55,821 nucleotides of DNA. Origin: Photorhabdus akhurstii (GTDB taxonomy: Bacteria; Pseudomonadota; Gammaproteobacteria; Enterobacterales; Enterobacteriaceae). How positions within the stretch are numbered: the stretch's first letter is position 1; every line of letters starts with the position of its first letter. Under the pieces are notes generated by a model, which saw nothing but the letters and a program-made list of their open reading frames with translations, was not told where the DNA came from and ran no database searches. The DNA lies in NCBI RefSeq assembly GCF_018448925.1, contig NZ_RCWE01000030.1, positions 1-55,821 on the forward strand, given 5' to 3'. Both the position numbers and the translations under genes were made by a program. Below are positions 30,918-40,902 of this stretch, one piece after another.

Positions 30918-32816
30918 TTATTCCTGTTCAGCTTCACTTTCCAATGACACGATTTTTTCCTGTTTAGCAAAATGTTTCCCCTGACCGAGAATAGTACAGA
31001 ATCCCTGTTCATCAATTGAAACAATGTCTCCGGTATCGAACCAATCAAACTGAATATTCCCATGCTCATCTTTTGCCGCTGGTGGTTCTAAATGATTTGG
31101 ATCGTCAATTCTCAGATACCCTTTCATCATATTCGGGCCACGCAGTTGCAAACGCCCCCCCGCCTTAATTCCTGCTACCGGAATCAAACGGGATTCCATT
31201 GCCGGCAAAATCCGCCCAACAGTACCGACCTTAGCCATCATCGGCACATTCAATGCAATGACAGGCGCACATTCTGTCATGTCATATCCTTCTAAAATGC
31301 GAATACCGAATTTGTCTTGCCAAATCTGTTTCGTATTTTCAGTGAGCTTCTCAACACCGGCTATAACACAACGAAGACGCGCAAAATCATATGAATGAGC
31401 GAAATAGGCATAATTCTCCAGGAAAGTAGATGTACCCAATAATACGGTACAGTTACGTTCATATACCAGTTCTGGCACTATCCGGTAATGCAATGGGTTT
31501 GGGTAGAGGAATATTCGGCTACCAGACAACAACGGAGTGAATAAGCCAACCGTCAATCCAAATGCATGAAATAGCGGTAAAGAAGACATAAAACGGTCAA
31601 GTGGATTAAAATCAGTAATGGTTTTTATCTGTTCCACATTGGCTAACAAACTAGCGTGGCTGTGAACCACACCTTTTGATACAACTTCTGAACCGGACAT
31701 AAATAGCACCAAAGCATCATCATCTGGTTTTTGCGCCACCATCGCTCGCTTCGGAAAAAAGAGGTGCCACAAGATCCATAATTTATCCTGAAAAGTCACA
31801 GTACCTGCCAAATCCTCAAGATAAACCCAGTTAACCTCGGCAACCTGCTCAGATAAATGAGTTAATCGCTCCTTTTCCAGAAATTGTCGGGAAGTCACAA
31901 TAGTTTTAATACTGGCAATCTCTACCGCATTCTTCAATCCATGACTGTCGGTTGTATAGTTTAATAAAGCCGGTATTCTTCCTCTCAAAGATGCCCCGAA
32001 TATCGCAGCAACCATAATAGTGGCATTGGGTAAAAGAAAACCAACCCGTTCCCCCTGACAGGTAAAACGCTGCAAAATACGGCTGGCGCCCAGTACTTTT
32101 TTAAGCAGACTGTTATAACTGTCTTCTTTAAAAGAAACATCTTCAATACAGGGTTTAAAACGACCAAATTGTTTTCGTGCAACCAGTAAAGATTCAAATA
32201 TTGTTTCTTGTGGTCGGGTCGCCATGCGTGCATTCATCATTATTTCATGCAAACGCTCACCGGCTAAACGACGTCGTTGCTCCGAACTAGACGCATTCGG
32301 CATCAGCAATTGTGTCGCGGGCAGGATTTTCATTGTCACCTTCGGAAAAAGGTGAAGTTTGAAAATACCTTTTAATCGGCTGAATAAGGTTCTTTCTAGC
32401 CCTTCAAAGCGAACAGGAACTACAGCGGCTTCGGATATCGCCGCAATAAAAGCCGCCCCATCATAGATTTTCATCAAAGAACCGGTAACAGTAATTCTCC
32501 CCTCGGGAAAAACAACTATTGGCCGCCCCTTTTCTATTTCCTTAACCAACACCCTGACAGCCATTGGATTTATTGGGTCCAAAGGGACTATTTCAACATA
32601 ACGACTTACCAGTTTCATAAAACCACGATTTGCAATATTGGAATAGACAGCAAATACTGGCTTAACCGGCAAGAAAAGCGTCAGCAAAACACCATCAAGA
32701 AAAGAGACATGATTAGGCGTGATAAGGCATTTAGGGTGGTTAAATTGTTTAATATCTCCTTCTACTGTTAAACGAAACATTAAACGAAAAACAAGCCTTA
32801 GAAATTTAAACAACAT
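30918..32816 (-). CDS. aas: Aas acyltransferase / acyl-ACP synthetase, C-terminally truncated
   Basis: In E. coli a 719-residue fusion of a 2-acyl-GPE acyltransferase (PlsC-like) and an acyl-ACP synthetase (AMP-binding). Here there are 632 residues. The acyltransferase half is intact ([10 protein letters not shown], with H-x4-D, and FPEGRI). The ligase half keeps EGYDMTEC and WFDTGDI, but the ATP-binding loop reads [10 protein letters not shown] instead of TSGSEG-PKG. After VSLE it jumps to a SEAEQE tail, about 85 residues short, losing the C-terminal subdomain with the catalytic Lys (GSGKPD in E. coli). The tail looks like the normal end, so an in-frame deletion is likely. Acyltransferase activity may persist. 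Confidence 0.9.
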   Translation of the reverse strand: MLFKFLRLVFRLMFRLTVEGDIKQFNHPKCLITPNHVSFLDGVLLTLFLPVKPVFAVYSNIANRGFMKLVSRYVEIVPLDPINPMAVRVLVKEIEKGRPIVVFPEGRITVTGSLMKIYDGAAFIAAISEAAVVPVRFEGLERTLFSRLKGIFKLHLFPKVTMKILPATQLLMPNASSSEQRRRLAGERLHEIMMNARMATRPQETIFESLLVARKQFGRFKPCIEDVSFKEDSYNSLLKKVLGASRILQRFTCQGERVGFLLPNATIMVAAIFGASLRGRIPALLNYTTDSHGLKNAVEIASIKTIVTSRQFLEKERLTHLSEQVAEVNWVYLEDLAGTVTFQDKLWILWHLFFPKRAMVAQKPDDDALVLFMSGSEVVSKGVVHSHASLLANVEQIKTITDFNPLDRFMSSLPLFHAFGLTVGLFTPLLSGSRIFLYPNPLHYRIVPELVYERNCTVLLGTSTFLENYAYFAHSYDFARLRCVIAGVEKLTENTKQIWQDKFGIRILEGYDMTECAPVIALNVPMMAKVGTVGRILPAMESRLIPVAGIKAGGRLQLRGPNMMKGYLRIDDPNHLEPPAAKDEHGNIQFDWFDTGDIVSIDEQGFCTILGQGKHFAKQEKIVSLESEAEQE

Positions 32817-32915
32817 ATTCGTATCTCAACCCATTTGAAAAAATAAATAGAAGATACTATTTATTATTCGACACTGTAATAGTCTTATTTCTCTATAAAA
32901 GATACTAAAATAGTG

Positions 32916-33440
32916 TCAGGAAACTATTCCAGAGAACATAATTTCTTTCACATAAGTTGCAATTTTTTCCGGTGAAAGTTGCGCATTAATAATATGGTTC
33001 GCACATTCACAGTAGAGATTTTCTCTGGCGGCAAGCACTTCTTCCATTTCTTCAACAATAGATTTTCCCGTCAAACTAGGGCGTTGGGTACTTTCTGGTT
33101 GCTGCATTAATCGTTCAGCCAAAATGCTCGCTGAAGCTTGAAGATAAATCACCGTGCCATTTTGTCGCATATATTGGCGATTTGCAGCGGAAAGAATGAT
33201 CCCTCCACCGGTAGAAATAACACGATTGCTTTGACTAACTTGTTGTAAAGCTTGGCTTTCTAATTGCCGAAATTGTTGCCACCCTTGCTGGTTAACAATA
33301 TCCGCAATGGTCATGTTGCTGGTTTGTTGGATATAGTGATCAGTGTCAATAAATGTGTACGATAATTCATTGGCTAATAATTTTCCAACCGTCGTTTTTC
33401 CTGCCCCACGCGCACCTACAATAAACAATATTTGGTTCAC
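32916..33440 (-). CDS. aroL: Shikimate kinase AroL
   Basis: Phosphorylates shikimate with ATP, fifth step of the aromatic pathway. It has 174 residues, the AroL length. P-loop GARGAGKTT at 9-17, shikimate-binding DTDHYIQ and ISTGGGIIL, and the lid around QRPSLTGK. It resembles AroL more than AroK by FRQLESQAL and length. I found no correctly oriented TyrR box upstream. Confidence 0.93.
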   Translation of the reverse strand: MNQILFIVGARGAGKTTVGKLLANELSYTFIDTDHYIQQTSNMTIADIVNQQGWQQFRQLESQALQQVSQSNRVISTGGGIILSAANRQYMRQNGTVIYLQASASILAERLMQQPESTQRPSLTGKSIVEEMEEVLAARENLYCECANHIINAQLSPEKIATYVKEIMFSGIVS

Positions 33441-33546
33441 TGCCTGATATCCTTGGTAAATTTCATCGTTAAAAATATATTAACGCCTATAGTAACCAGA
33501 ACTTTACACTAACGTAAAATCAAAAGTTAATATATACGGTAAAAGC

Positions 33547-33603
33547 TACCCCAAAGCATGATCTTATCGAAACTTCAATATAACCAGATACGCTTCTGGG
33601 GTA
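33547..33603 (-). terminator. Large hairpin after proA
   Basis: TACCCCAAAGC (33547-33557) and GCTTCTGGGGTA (33592-33603) form a stem with a 34-nt loop, 12 bp past the proA stop; a short T4 follows on the minus strand. Confidence 0.45.
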
Positions 33604-33615
33604 ACAGTAAACACA

Positions 33616-34869
33616 TTATTTACGGATTAAATCATCCCCATAACCAATCCATTTATACGTAGTCAGCGCATCTAATCCCATTGGGCCGCGGGAATGCAGT
33701 TTCTGCGTACTAACGGCAACTTCCGCTCCCAAACCAAACTGGCCGCCATCAGTAAAACGAGTGCTAGCATTCACATAAACCGCGGCAGAATCAACCTGAC
33801 GAACAAAATAGCCAGCATTGTGCAAAGATTGAGTCAAAATAGCATCAGAATGGGACGTACCATAGGTACGAATATGATCAATTGCCTGCTCCATATCACT
33901 GACAATTTCCACATTCATATCCAGAGATAACCACTCATCACGGTAATCTGCTTCCGTAACATCCACGACCTTAGCCGGTCCATCCTTCAAAAAAGCCATT
34001 GCTGATTTACTCGCATGCAGAGTAACTCCCCGCGCTTTCATGTTCTTGCTCAATGCAGGCAGAAAATCAGCCGCAATCTTATGATGTACCAGCAAGGTTT
34101 CCAAAGCATTACAGGCACTCGGACGTTGCACTTTAGCGTTAGTGATTACAGTTAATGCCTTATCAAAATCAGCACTTTCATCGACAAAAGTATGACAAAC
34201 ACCTATTCCGCCCGTAATAACTGGAATAGTTGATTGCTCGCGGCACAGCTTATGCAACCCTGCGCCACCACGTGGAATCAACATATCCACATAGCGATCC
34301 ATTTTCAGTAGCTGAATGACTAACTCACGGTCCGGTTTATCTATCGCCTGCACGGCTGCGGTAGGTAATCCACTCTGTTCAAGTGCCTGCTGAATGACTT
34401 TCACTGTCGCTTGATTGGTGTTGTGAGTCTCTTTACCACCACGCAAAATAACCGCATTACCAGTTTTCAAACACAGAGATGCAACATCGATGGTGACATT
34501 AGGACGTGCTTCATAAATCACCCCAACCACACCCAGCGGTACACGGCGGCGCTCCAACCTCAAGCCACTCTCAAGCAAACTGCCATCAATGACTTCCCCT
34601 ACCGGGTCAGATAAACCGCATACCTGACGAACATCGTGAGCTATCGCTGTCAAACGCTCCGGCGTCAATAACAGACGATCCAACAATGCTTCGCTCATGC
34701 CCTGTTCACGGGCCTGAATCATATCAAGCTGATTAGCTGCAAGAATGATTGCGCTTTCCTGCTCTAATAAATCTGCAATGCGGACTAATGCCTGATTTTT
34801 CTGTTTTGTACTTAGCTGTGCCAGTTGCCATGCAGCTTCCCTGGCAGCCTTTCCCATTTGTTCTAACAT
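33616..34869 (-). CDS. proA: Gamma-glutamyl phosphate reductase ProA
   Basis: NADPH-dependent second step of proline synthesis, giving glutamate semialdehyde. It has 417 residues, as in E. coli. Aldehyde-dehydrogenase-like fold with catalytic Cys in [17 protein letters not shown] and the [21 protein letters not shown] signature. It follows proB by 9 bp. Confidence 0.97.
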   Translation of the reverse strand: MLEQMGKAAREAAWQLAQLSTKQKNQALVRIADLLEQESAIILAANQLDMIQAREQGMSEALLDRLLLTPERLTAIAHDVRQVCGLSDPVGEVIDGSLLESGLRLERRRVPLGVVGVIYEARPNVTIDVASLCLKTGNAVILRGGKETHNTNQATVKVIQQALEQSGLPTAAVQAIDKPDRELVIQLLKMDRYVDMLIPRGGAGLHKLCREQSTIPVITGGIGVCHTFVDESADFDKALTVITNAKVQRPSACNALETLLVHHKIAADFLPALSKNMKARGVTLHASKSAMAFLKDGPAKVVDVTEADYRDEWLSLDMNVEIVSDMEQAIDHIRTYGTSHSDAILTQSLHNAGYFVRQVDSAAVYVNASTRFTDGGQFGLGAEVAVSTQKLHSRGPMGLDALTTYKWIGYGDDLIRK

Positions 34870-34878
34870 TATGAATCC

Positions 34879-35985
34879 TTAACTCACGATCATGTCGTCA
34901 CGATGAACCGCAACCGCGCCATATTCATAACCGAGGATTTGGCTTATCTGCTGTGAATGGCGGCCTGCAATTAAACGTAGAGCATCACTGTTATAACGGC
35001 AAACACCATGCGCCAAATCCTTACCAGACAGGCTACGAATGCAGATAACTTCTCCACGGGAGAAATCACCTTTAATATTTTTAATCCCTTTCGGTAATAA
35101 AGAGCTGCCTTTTTCGCAGATTGCTGTTTCAGCACCATGATCTACAATAATTTCACCCGCCGGAGGCGCGCCAAAAATCCAACGCTTGCGATTTTCCATC
35201 GGGCTTTCCAACCCATGAAAACGAGTACCTACCGGATTACCTTCAATGACATCAGAGATGACATCAGGTTTATTACCAGCGGCGATAATGACATCAATAC
35301 CCGCGCGACCTGCAATCCCCGCCGCCTGAAGTTTAGTTGCCATTCCTCCCGTCCCTAAACCCGAAATGCTATCACCGGCAACCATACGTAATTCATCGCT
35401 GATGTCATGAACTTCCGGGATAAGTTTTGCGTCTGGATTGCTACGCGGATCAGCGGTATATAGCCCTTCAATATCCGTCAGTAATAACAACTTATCCGCT
35501 CCCCCCAGAATTGCCGCCAGCGCAGATAAATTATCATTATCACCCACTTTAATTTCCGCCGTCGCAACCGCATCATTCTCATTAATTACGGGCACAATGC
35601 GATTATCGAGTAAAGCCTGTAAGGTATCTCTGGCATTTAAAAAACGTTCGCGATCTTCTAAATCCGCTCGGGTCAGTAACATTTGCCCAACATGAATACC
35701 ATAAATAGAAAAAAGCTGCTCCCATAACTGAATCAACCGGCTCTGCCCGACCGCCGCCAGCAATTGCTTGGACGCAATCGTCGCCGGGAGATCCGGATAG
35801 CCCAAATGTTCCCTCCCTGCCGCAATAGCACCGGAAGTCACAATAATAATGCGATGGCCTTTTTCATGTTGCTGAGCACATTGCCTTACCAGTTCTACAA
35901 TATGCGCTCGATTCAGGCGACGAGAGCCGCCTGTCAATACGCTCGTCCCCAGTTTCACAACCAATGTTTGGCTGCTATTCATCAT
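34879..35985 (-). CDS. proB: Glutamate 5-kinase ProB
   Basis: ATP-dependent first and feedback-inhibited step of proline synthesis. It has 368 residues (E. coli 367): amino acid kinase domain ([42 protein letters not shown]) and a C-terminal PUA domain from about 275. proBA operon on the minus strand. Confidence 0.97.
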   Translation of the reverse strand: MMNSSQTLVVKLGTSVLTGGSRRLNRAHIVELVRQCAQQHEKGHRIIIVTSGAIAAGREHLGYPDLPATIASKQLLAAVGQSRLIQLWEQLFSIYGIHVGQMLLTRADLEDRERFLNARDTLQALLDNRIVPVINENDAVATAEIKVGDNDNLSALAAILGGADKLLLLTDIEGLYTADPRSNPDAKLIPEVHDISDELRMVAGDSISGLGTGGMATKLQAAGIAGRAGIDVIIAAGNKPDVISDVIEGNPVGTRFHGLESPMENRKRWIFGAPPAGEIIVDHGAETAICEKGSSLLPKGIKNIKGDFSRGEVICIRSLSGKDLAHGVCRYNSDALRLIAGRHSQQISQILGYEYGAVAVHRDDMIVS

Positions 35986-36178
35986 ATTTTTGCCATTAGA
36001 TTTAAATTAAAAAAACAGTGCTCAGTTTTAACAGGAGAGAAGCGTTATGCCAACAGGCATAATGCTAAATCGAAAAAATAGGAGCTTAGAACAAATCTAT
36101 GCGGTAGACTTCATCCGAAAACACATGAAATCTTTATAAAATAAAGCAGTTAACAATCAACAAGTAATGGGAATTTCA

Positions 36179-37426
36179 CTAACAGATTTTATTTTTCAAC
36201 CATTGACTAATCTCCCGTAACGCCTTATTGAAACTGTTATAAACAGGCGTTGTCGGAATAGCCAGTAATTTACTATCCATTGATGACATTGCTATCAACT
36301 TAGACTCTTCTTTCGGGCTGAAAATATCATTCTGCCAGTAACCCGCTAGCATAGGAACGGAACAACGCCGACCTAGCAAACCTTGTTTTTTAAGGGAGTA
36401 ACAACCGAGTTCGAGGCGAAATGCATTTTCATCCACATTATAGATACCCAATCTGCTAGCAAACATATCAAGGTGCATCGAAGGTGAATTTTGTTGACGT
36501 TCAACGCTATTGAGCCACTCATGAACAATAGCGCCAAGAGTCGCAACGCCCTTGATACGTTTAGATTCCAGATAGGCCAACCGGACGGCAATATTGGCAC
36601 CAAAGCGAAAACCAAAGAGGCCAATTCTGGTGTGGTCAATCCAGGGAATTTCATCCAATTGATGGATTATTTGTTGATGGAGAATACAGGTATCCTGTGT
36701 CAGCTTAAGACGTGAAGAGTAACCAATCGAGGGCATATCCACAGTCAACATCGCAAACCCAAGAGGCGCCAGATAATCACGGAATAGCCGATAATAATCA
36801 CTTTGCAAATTATCCAAACTGCCGCAAACCAAAATAGTTGGAGAAGGTCTTTGCAGTTGCTGAGGCAGATGAAGGAAACCGGTCACACAACCACCTTCCT
36901 TGAGTTTGAACTCGATTTTCCTCAACTGATAGTCAGAACAACGAGCCGCATTTTCATAGGCTTTATTGGCTAAAATAACGGCCTGCTGAGACAACTCATC
37001 ACCCTTAAGATGGGGATAACCGGCGATGCTATACAAATTAGCCGCTTTCAACCAGAAATTGCCGGCTTCCGGGATCTGCTCTGCCTGCAACGCTTTCTGT
37101 TGCCACAACATCGCCTGATGTGACCACTCAAAAATCCAGTTACCTTTACGATAACCAATCACAGTATCCAGTAAATTATCATCACTGCGCTGCGCGTTTG
37201 TCATGGCAATCCGGCACAACACTTCTTCTATTTCAAACGGATCACTTCCTCGCCAAATCCACATCAGCCGGTTAATCATACGATACCAGCTACCATGACT
37301 ATTACCATCCAACGTACTGTAATTACCTGCAATTAACCGAGGATGGCGGTGTTTTACCAGCGTGGAAGTTTCCTGGTGTTTTTGTCTTGGCTTAAAAAGT
37401 GATTCTGAAAGGTTCTGGTTTGCCAT
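36179..37426 (-). CDS. frsA: FrsA, esterase-like fermentation/respiration switch protein
   Basis: 415 residues matching E. coli FrsA (YafA), an alpha/beta-hydrolase-fold protein that binds EIIA-Glc. NLSESLFKPRQKHQETSTLV opens the protein; ILVCGSLDNLQSDYYRLF and FGFRFGANIAVRLAYLES mark the hydrolase core. The expected nucleophile motif GxSxG is replaced by GFRFG, as in the family, so classic Ser-esterase chemistry is not expected. It lies 14 bp downstream of gpt. The neighbour crl seen in E. coli between frsA and proB is absent. Confidence 0.93.
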   Translation of the reverse strand: MANQNLSESLFKPRQKHQETSTLVKHRHPRLIAGNYSTLDGNSHGSWYRMINRLMWIWRGSDPFEIEEVLCRIAMTNAQRSDDNLLDTVIGYRKGNWIFEWSHQAMLWQQKALQAEQIPEAGNFWLKAANLYSIAGYPHLKGDELSQQAVILANKAYENAARCSDYQLRKIEFKLKEGGCVTGFLHLPQQLQRPSPTILVCGSLDNLQSDYYRLFRDYLAPLGFAMLTVDMPSIGYSSRLKLTQDTCILHQQIIHQLDEIPWIDHTRIGLFGFRFGANIAVRLAYLESKRIKGVATLGAIVHEWLNSVERQQNSPSMHLDMFASRLGIYNVDENAFRLELGCYSLKKQGLLGRRCSVPMLAGYWQNDIFSPKEESKLIAMSSMDSKLLAIPTTPVYNSFNKALREISQWLKNKIC

Positions 37427-37440
37427 AACAAATGCTGACG

Positions 37441-37902
37441 TTATTTACCTTCACAAATTGGCGGAACGAACGCCACACCCATATCCCAGGGTTGTTCTAT
37501 CCAAGTATCTTGAGGAATATCAACAATATAATCATCAACCAGAGGTCGGCCTGCCGGTTTTGCAAAGATAGTCACAAAATGGGCTTTGGGATACATTTCA
37601 CGGATGGCTTGAGCGGTTCCTCCAGTATCAACCAAATCATCCACAACGATGAAACCTTCACCATCGCCTTCCGCTTTTTTCAGAACATGTAGTTCACGTT
37701 GATTATTATGGTCATAGCTGGAAATACAGACTGTATCTACATGACGAATACCCAATTCACGCGCTAAAAGCGCTCCAGGTACAAGACCACCGCGACTCAC
37801 GGCAATGATGCCTTTCCACTGTTCGACTGGGAGTAAACGTTGCGCCAATTTGCGGGCATGTATTTGCAACATATCCCAGGTTACGACATATTTTTCGCTC
37901 AT
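37441..37902 (-). CDS. gpt: Xanthine-guanine phosphoribosyltransferase
   Basis: Purine salvage: converts xanthine, guanine and hypoxanthine to nucleotides. It has 153 residues from the ATG at 37902 ([20 protein letters not shown]), aligned with E. coli; the six-codon upstream extension is not favoured. PRPP motif [12 protein letters not shown] is intact, with the SRGGLVPG loop. Confidence 0.96.
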   Translation of the reverse strand: MSEKYVVTWDMLQIHARKLAQRLLPVEQWKGIIAVSRGGLVPGALLARELGIRHVDTVCISSYDHNNQRELHVLKKAEGDGEGFIVVDDLVDTGGTAQAIREMYPKAHFVTIFAKPAGRPLVDDYIVDIPQDTWIEQPWDMGVAFVPPICEGK

Positions 37903-38126
37903 AAAAATCGATCCCGACAACTTAAGAATACTTTAGAAAAGCACCTCGCAAAAAAAGTTGCGCGAATTATAGTGACTTAGGTCGGTAAAAACTAGCGGAA
38001 ACAGGGAATCGATGAATCGTATTATTCTTAACAAAAGTAAAGTGGTATTCTGAACCCAATAACATCATGGCGTTAAGCGCTCATCATATAGAAACTTAAT
38101 TGAGATGCAGTCATAGGAGATTAGTC

Positions 38127-39602
38127 GTGTCAGAACTATCACAATCAGAGCTATCACAATTATCCCCTCAACCTCTATGGGACATCTTTGCCAAAATCTG
38201 CTCTATTCCTCACCCTTCTTACCATGAAGAAGCCTTGGCAACCCATATCGTTCAATGGGCGCAAGAAAAAGGGTTGCATGTTGAACGTGATCAAGTCGGC
38301 AATATTCTGATCAGAAAGCCCGCCAGTAAAGGGTTGGAAAATCGTAAAGCGGTTGTTCTGCAAGCACATCTTGATATGGTGCCGCAGAAAAACAACGATA
38401 CAGTGCACGATTTCATTGAAGATCCTATCCGTCCTTATATCGATGGTGAATGGGTTACTGCCCAGGGAACAACATTGGGGGCTGATAATGGTATTGGCCT
38501 GGCATCAGCATTGGCTGTACTGGCTGATGACAATGTAAAACATGGCCCGCTAGAAGTTTTATTGACCATGACAGAGGAAGCCGGAATGGATGGCGCTTTT
38601 GGCCTGCAACCGGGCTGGCTTCAAGCTGATATCTTAATCAATACCGATTCAGAAGAAGAAGGGGAAATCTACATGGGTTGTGCTGGAGGTATCGATTTTA
38701 CCACCACTTTAGCATTAACTCGTGAAGCGGTTCCGGCTCACTACAAAACACTAAAACTGATCATCAAAGGTCTAAAAGGCGGGCATTCCGGTTGTGATAT
38801 TCATGTAGGGCTAGGTAATGCCAACAAACTACTGGCACGCTTCCTTGCCGCCCATACTCAGGAATTGGGGCTAAAACTGCTCGACTTCCAGGGCGGTACG
38901 CTGCGTAATGCCATTCCTCGTGAAGGCCATGTTATTGTTGCTATCCCTGCCGATAAAGCAACGCAGCTTACCCAATTGAAAGATAAGTACTTGGATATAC
39001 TGAAAAATGAGTATGCCATCGTTGAGAAAAATCTGACTGTATTACTGGAAGAGGTCGAAACCGACATTCAGGCATTAACTGATGATTGCCAAAACCGTTT
39101 TATCTCATTGCTAAACAGTACTCCCAATGGTGTTATCCGTATGAGTGATGTCATCAAAGGTGTGGTAGAAACCTCGCTAAACGTGGGCGTTGTTGCAATG
39201 GAACAAGATAAGGTAAATATCATTTGCTTAATCCGTTCGCTTATCGACAGCGGCAAGTCCTATATCATAGGAATGCTCTCTTCGCTGGCTAAACTGTCAA
39301 ATGCTGAGATTTACGCTAAAGGGGATTATCCCGGCTGGCAGCCAGATGCAAGTTCTCCGGTAATGCACTTAGTACGTGAAACTTATCAACAGTTATTCGA
39401 TAAAATACCTAATATTATGGTGATCCACGCTGGGTTGGAATGTGGTCTATTCAAGAAACCTTATCCTGATATGGATATGGTATCTATCGGGCCAACCATT
39501 ACGGGCGCTCACTCTCCTGACGAACAAGTGCATATCAAGAGCGTCGGGCAATATTGGCAACTACTCACTGCAATTCTGAAAGCCATTCCTGAAAAGGCTT
39601 AA
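38127..39602 (+). CDS. pepD: Aminoacyl-histidine dipeptidase PepD
   Basis: Cytosolic M20C dizinc peptidase of broad dipeptide specificity (carnosinase). Metal site motifs: QAHLDMVPQ, GTTLGADNGIG, TEEAGMDGA, NTDSEEEGE, and a C-terminal HAGLECG. The start is GTG at 38127 with AGGAG seven bases upstream, not the nine-codon-longer ATG at 38100. The N-terminus has a five-codon duplication (SELSQSELSQ) compared with E. coli MSELSQLSPQ, giving 491 residues. Confidence 0.95.
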   Translation: MSELSQSELSQLSPQPLWDIFAKICSIPHPSYHEEALATHIVQWAQEKGLHVERDQVGNILIRKPASKGLENRKAVVLQAHLDMVPQKNNDTVHDFIEDPIRPYIDGEWVTAQGTTLGADNGIGLASALAVLADDNVKHGPLEVLLTMTEEAGMDGAFGLQPGWLQADILINTDSEEEGEIYMGCAGGIDFTTTLALTREAVPAHYKTLKLIIKGLKGGHSGCDIHVGLGNANKLLARFLAAHTQELGLKLLDFQGGTLRNAIPREGHVIVAIPADKATQLTQLKDKYLDILKNEYAIVEKNLTVLLEEVETDIQALTDDCQNRFISLLNSTPNGVIRMSDVIKGVVETSLNVGVVAMEQDKVNIICLIRSLIDSGKSYIIGMLSSLAKLSNAEIYAKGDYPGWQPDASSPVMHLVRETYQQLFDKIPNIMVIHAGLECGLFKKPYPDMDMVSIGPTITGAHSPDEQVHIKSVGQYWQLLTAILKAIPEKA

Positions 39603-39610
39603 TCAGCTCT

Positions 39611-39636
39611 CCCCTGTCTCAATGTGATGGCAGGGG
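39611..39636. terminator. Hairpin between convergent pepD and dinB
   Basis: CCCCTG / CAGGGG inverted repeat within the 36-bp gap between convergent genes; no T run, so weak. Confidence 0.35.
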
Positions 39637-39638
39637 GA

Positions 39639-40694
39639 TTACCACTCAAGCAAAAGTTGCCGCTCAATTTCTGGGTCCTGCAACGTCACGTGCAAACCCA
39701 CTAAACGAACGCCACGCCCTTCCCGGCGAGATGTCCATGTTTTCTGAGCCAATTGCAGTAAATCCTGCTTATCCAATAGTGGATGAACATGCTCCTGAGT
39801 AGTTAGTTGAAAATCATCAAATTTCAGTTTAACCCCCTGACGGGCAATCCGCAGATCCGGTTTAACGTTACTCAACCGTTTTTTTAATTCCAGATATAAA
39901 CTTTCTATCAGTTCAGTGCACTGTTCCCAATGATGAATATCTCTCGCAAGTGTCCGCTCCACGCCAATTGATTTTCGCAGACGATCTGGATTCACCAATC
40001 GTTGATCAATACCGTGACAACGATCCCAAAGTACCTGACCAAATTTCCCCAACTGTTTTACCAAAACAATAACGTCATATTTTTGTACATCAGAACAAGT
40101 TTCCAGCCCCATATTAGCCAGCCGTTGCACCATGACTTTGCCAACCCCCGGAATTTTCCGCAAAGGTAAAACCTTAACAAAATCAGCCACTCGATCAGGA
40201 GGAATGACATACTGTCCATTCGGTTTATTAATATCAGAAGCGATTTTTGCCAAAAATTTCACCGATGCAATACCGGCTGATGCCGTCAATTGTAATTCAT
40301 CAAAAATGGCTTTACGGATCTCCTGTGCGATCAGCGTGGCAGATCCATAACAATGATCGCTATCAGTGACATCCAGATAAGCTTCATCCAATGACAGAGG
40401 CTCTATCCACTCAGTATAACGAGACAATATCTGATGGATATGCCGGGAAACCTCCCTATACAGCGCCATACGCCCCGGAAGAACTTTAAGCTGAGGACAG
40501 AGTTTCAGCGCCATTGCAGTAGACATTGCACTACGTACCCCAAAACGACGAGCAAGATAATTAGCGGTACTAATAACACCCCGCTTGTCTGCGCTGCCGC
40601 CCACAGCAATGGGAATATGACGAAGTGACGGATCATCACGCATTTCAATAGCTGCGTAGAAACAATCCAAATCAATATGAACAATCTTTCGCAT
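39639..40694 (-). CDS. dinB: DNA polymerase IV DinB
   Basis: Y-family translesion polymerase. It has 351 residues, as in E. coli. Palm catalytic motifs DLDCFYAAIE (Asp8 region) and SLDEAYLDVT, the steric YR segment, a helix-hairpin-helix in LRKIPGVGKVMVQRL, and a little-finger domain. The last residues, QLLLEW, lack a canonical QLxLxF clamp box but QLLL is similar to E. coli QLVLGL. A LexA-like box lies upstream. Confidence 0.96.
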   Translation of the reverse strand: MRKIVHIDLDCFYAAIEMRDDPSLRHIPIAVGGSADKRGVISTANYLARRFGVRSAMSTAMALKLCPQLKVLPGRMALYREVSRHIHQILSRYTEWIEPLSLDEAYLDVTDSDHCYGSATLIAQEIRKAIFDELQLTASAGIASVKFLAKIASDINKPNGQYVIPPDRVADFVKVLPLRKIPGVGKVMVQRLANMGLETCSDVQKYDVIVLVKQLGKFGQVLWDRCHGIDQRLVNPDRLRKSIGVERTLARDIHHWEQCTELIESLYLELKKRLSNVKPDLRIARQGVKLKFDDFQLTTQEHVHPLLDKQDLLQLAQKTWTSRREGRGVRLVGLHVTLQDPEIERQLLLEW

Positions 40695-40718
40695 TCTGCT
40701 TTAGCCTATCAATAATGA

Positions 40719-40734
40719 CTGTATAAACATACAT
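40719..40734 (-). promoter_or_regulatory. LexA-like box upstream of dinB
   Basis: CTGTATAAACATACAT matches CTGT-N8-ACAG with one mismatch in the last base, 25 bp upstream of the dinB start; SOS control is likely. Confidence 0.7.
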
Positions 40735-40902
40735 AAAAATAGACTCAAGAGCAATCTAGCAACAACTTTGAAAATATCTTGAGCAATAAAATAATTAATT
40801 AATACCGTTATTAACTTTTCCCTGCCCGATTCCTTGCGTTAAGTGACCTATCCTGTAAGTGCGACTTTTCTATTTAACGACATTCCAAGGATGCTTATAA
40901 CA

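Noticed and set aside
33510-33525. TTTACACTAACGTAAA upstream of aroL as a TyrR box
   Set aside because: The half-sites are inverted relative to TGTAAA-N6-TTTACA, so it does not fit the TyrR consensus.
40743-40902. Fur box upstream of the TonB receptor
   Set aside because: No sequence close enough to GATAATGATAATCATTATC was found.
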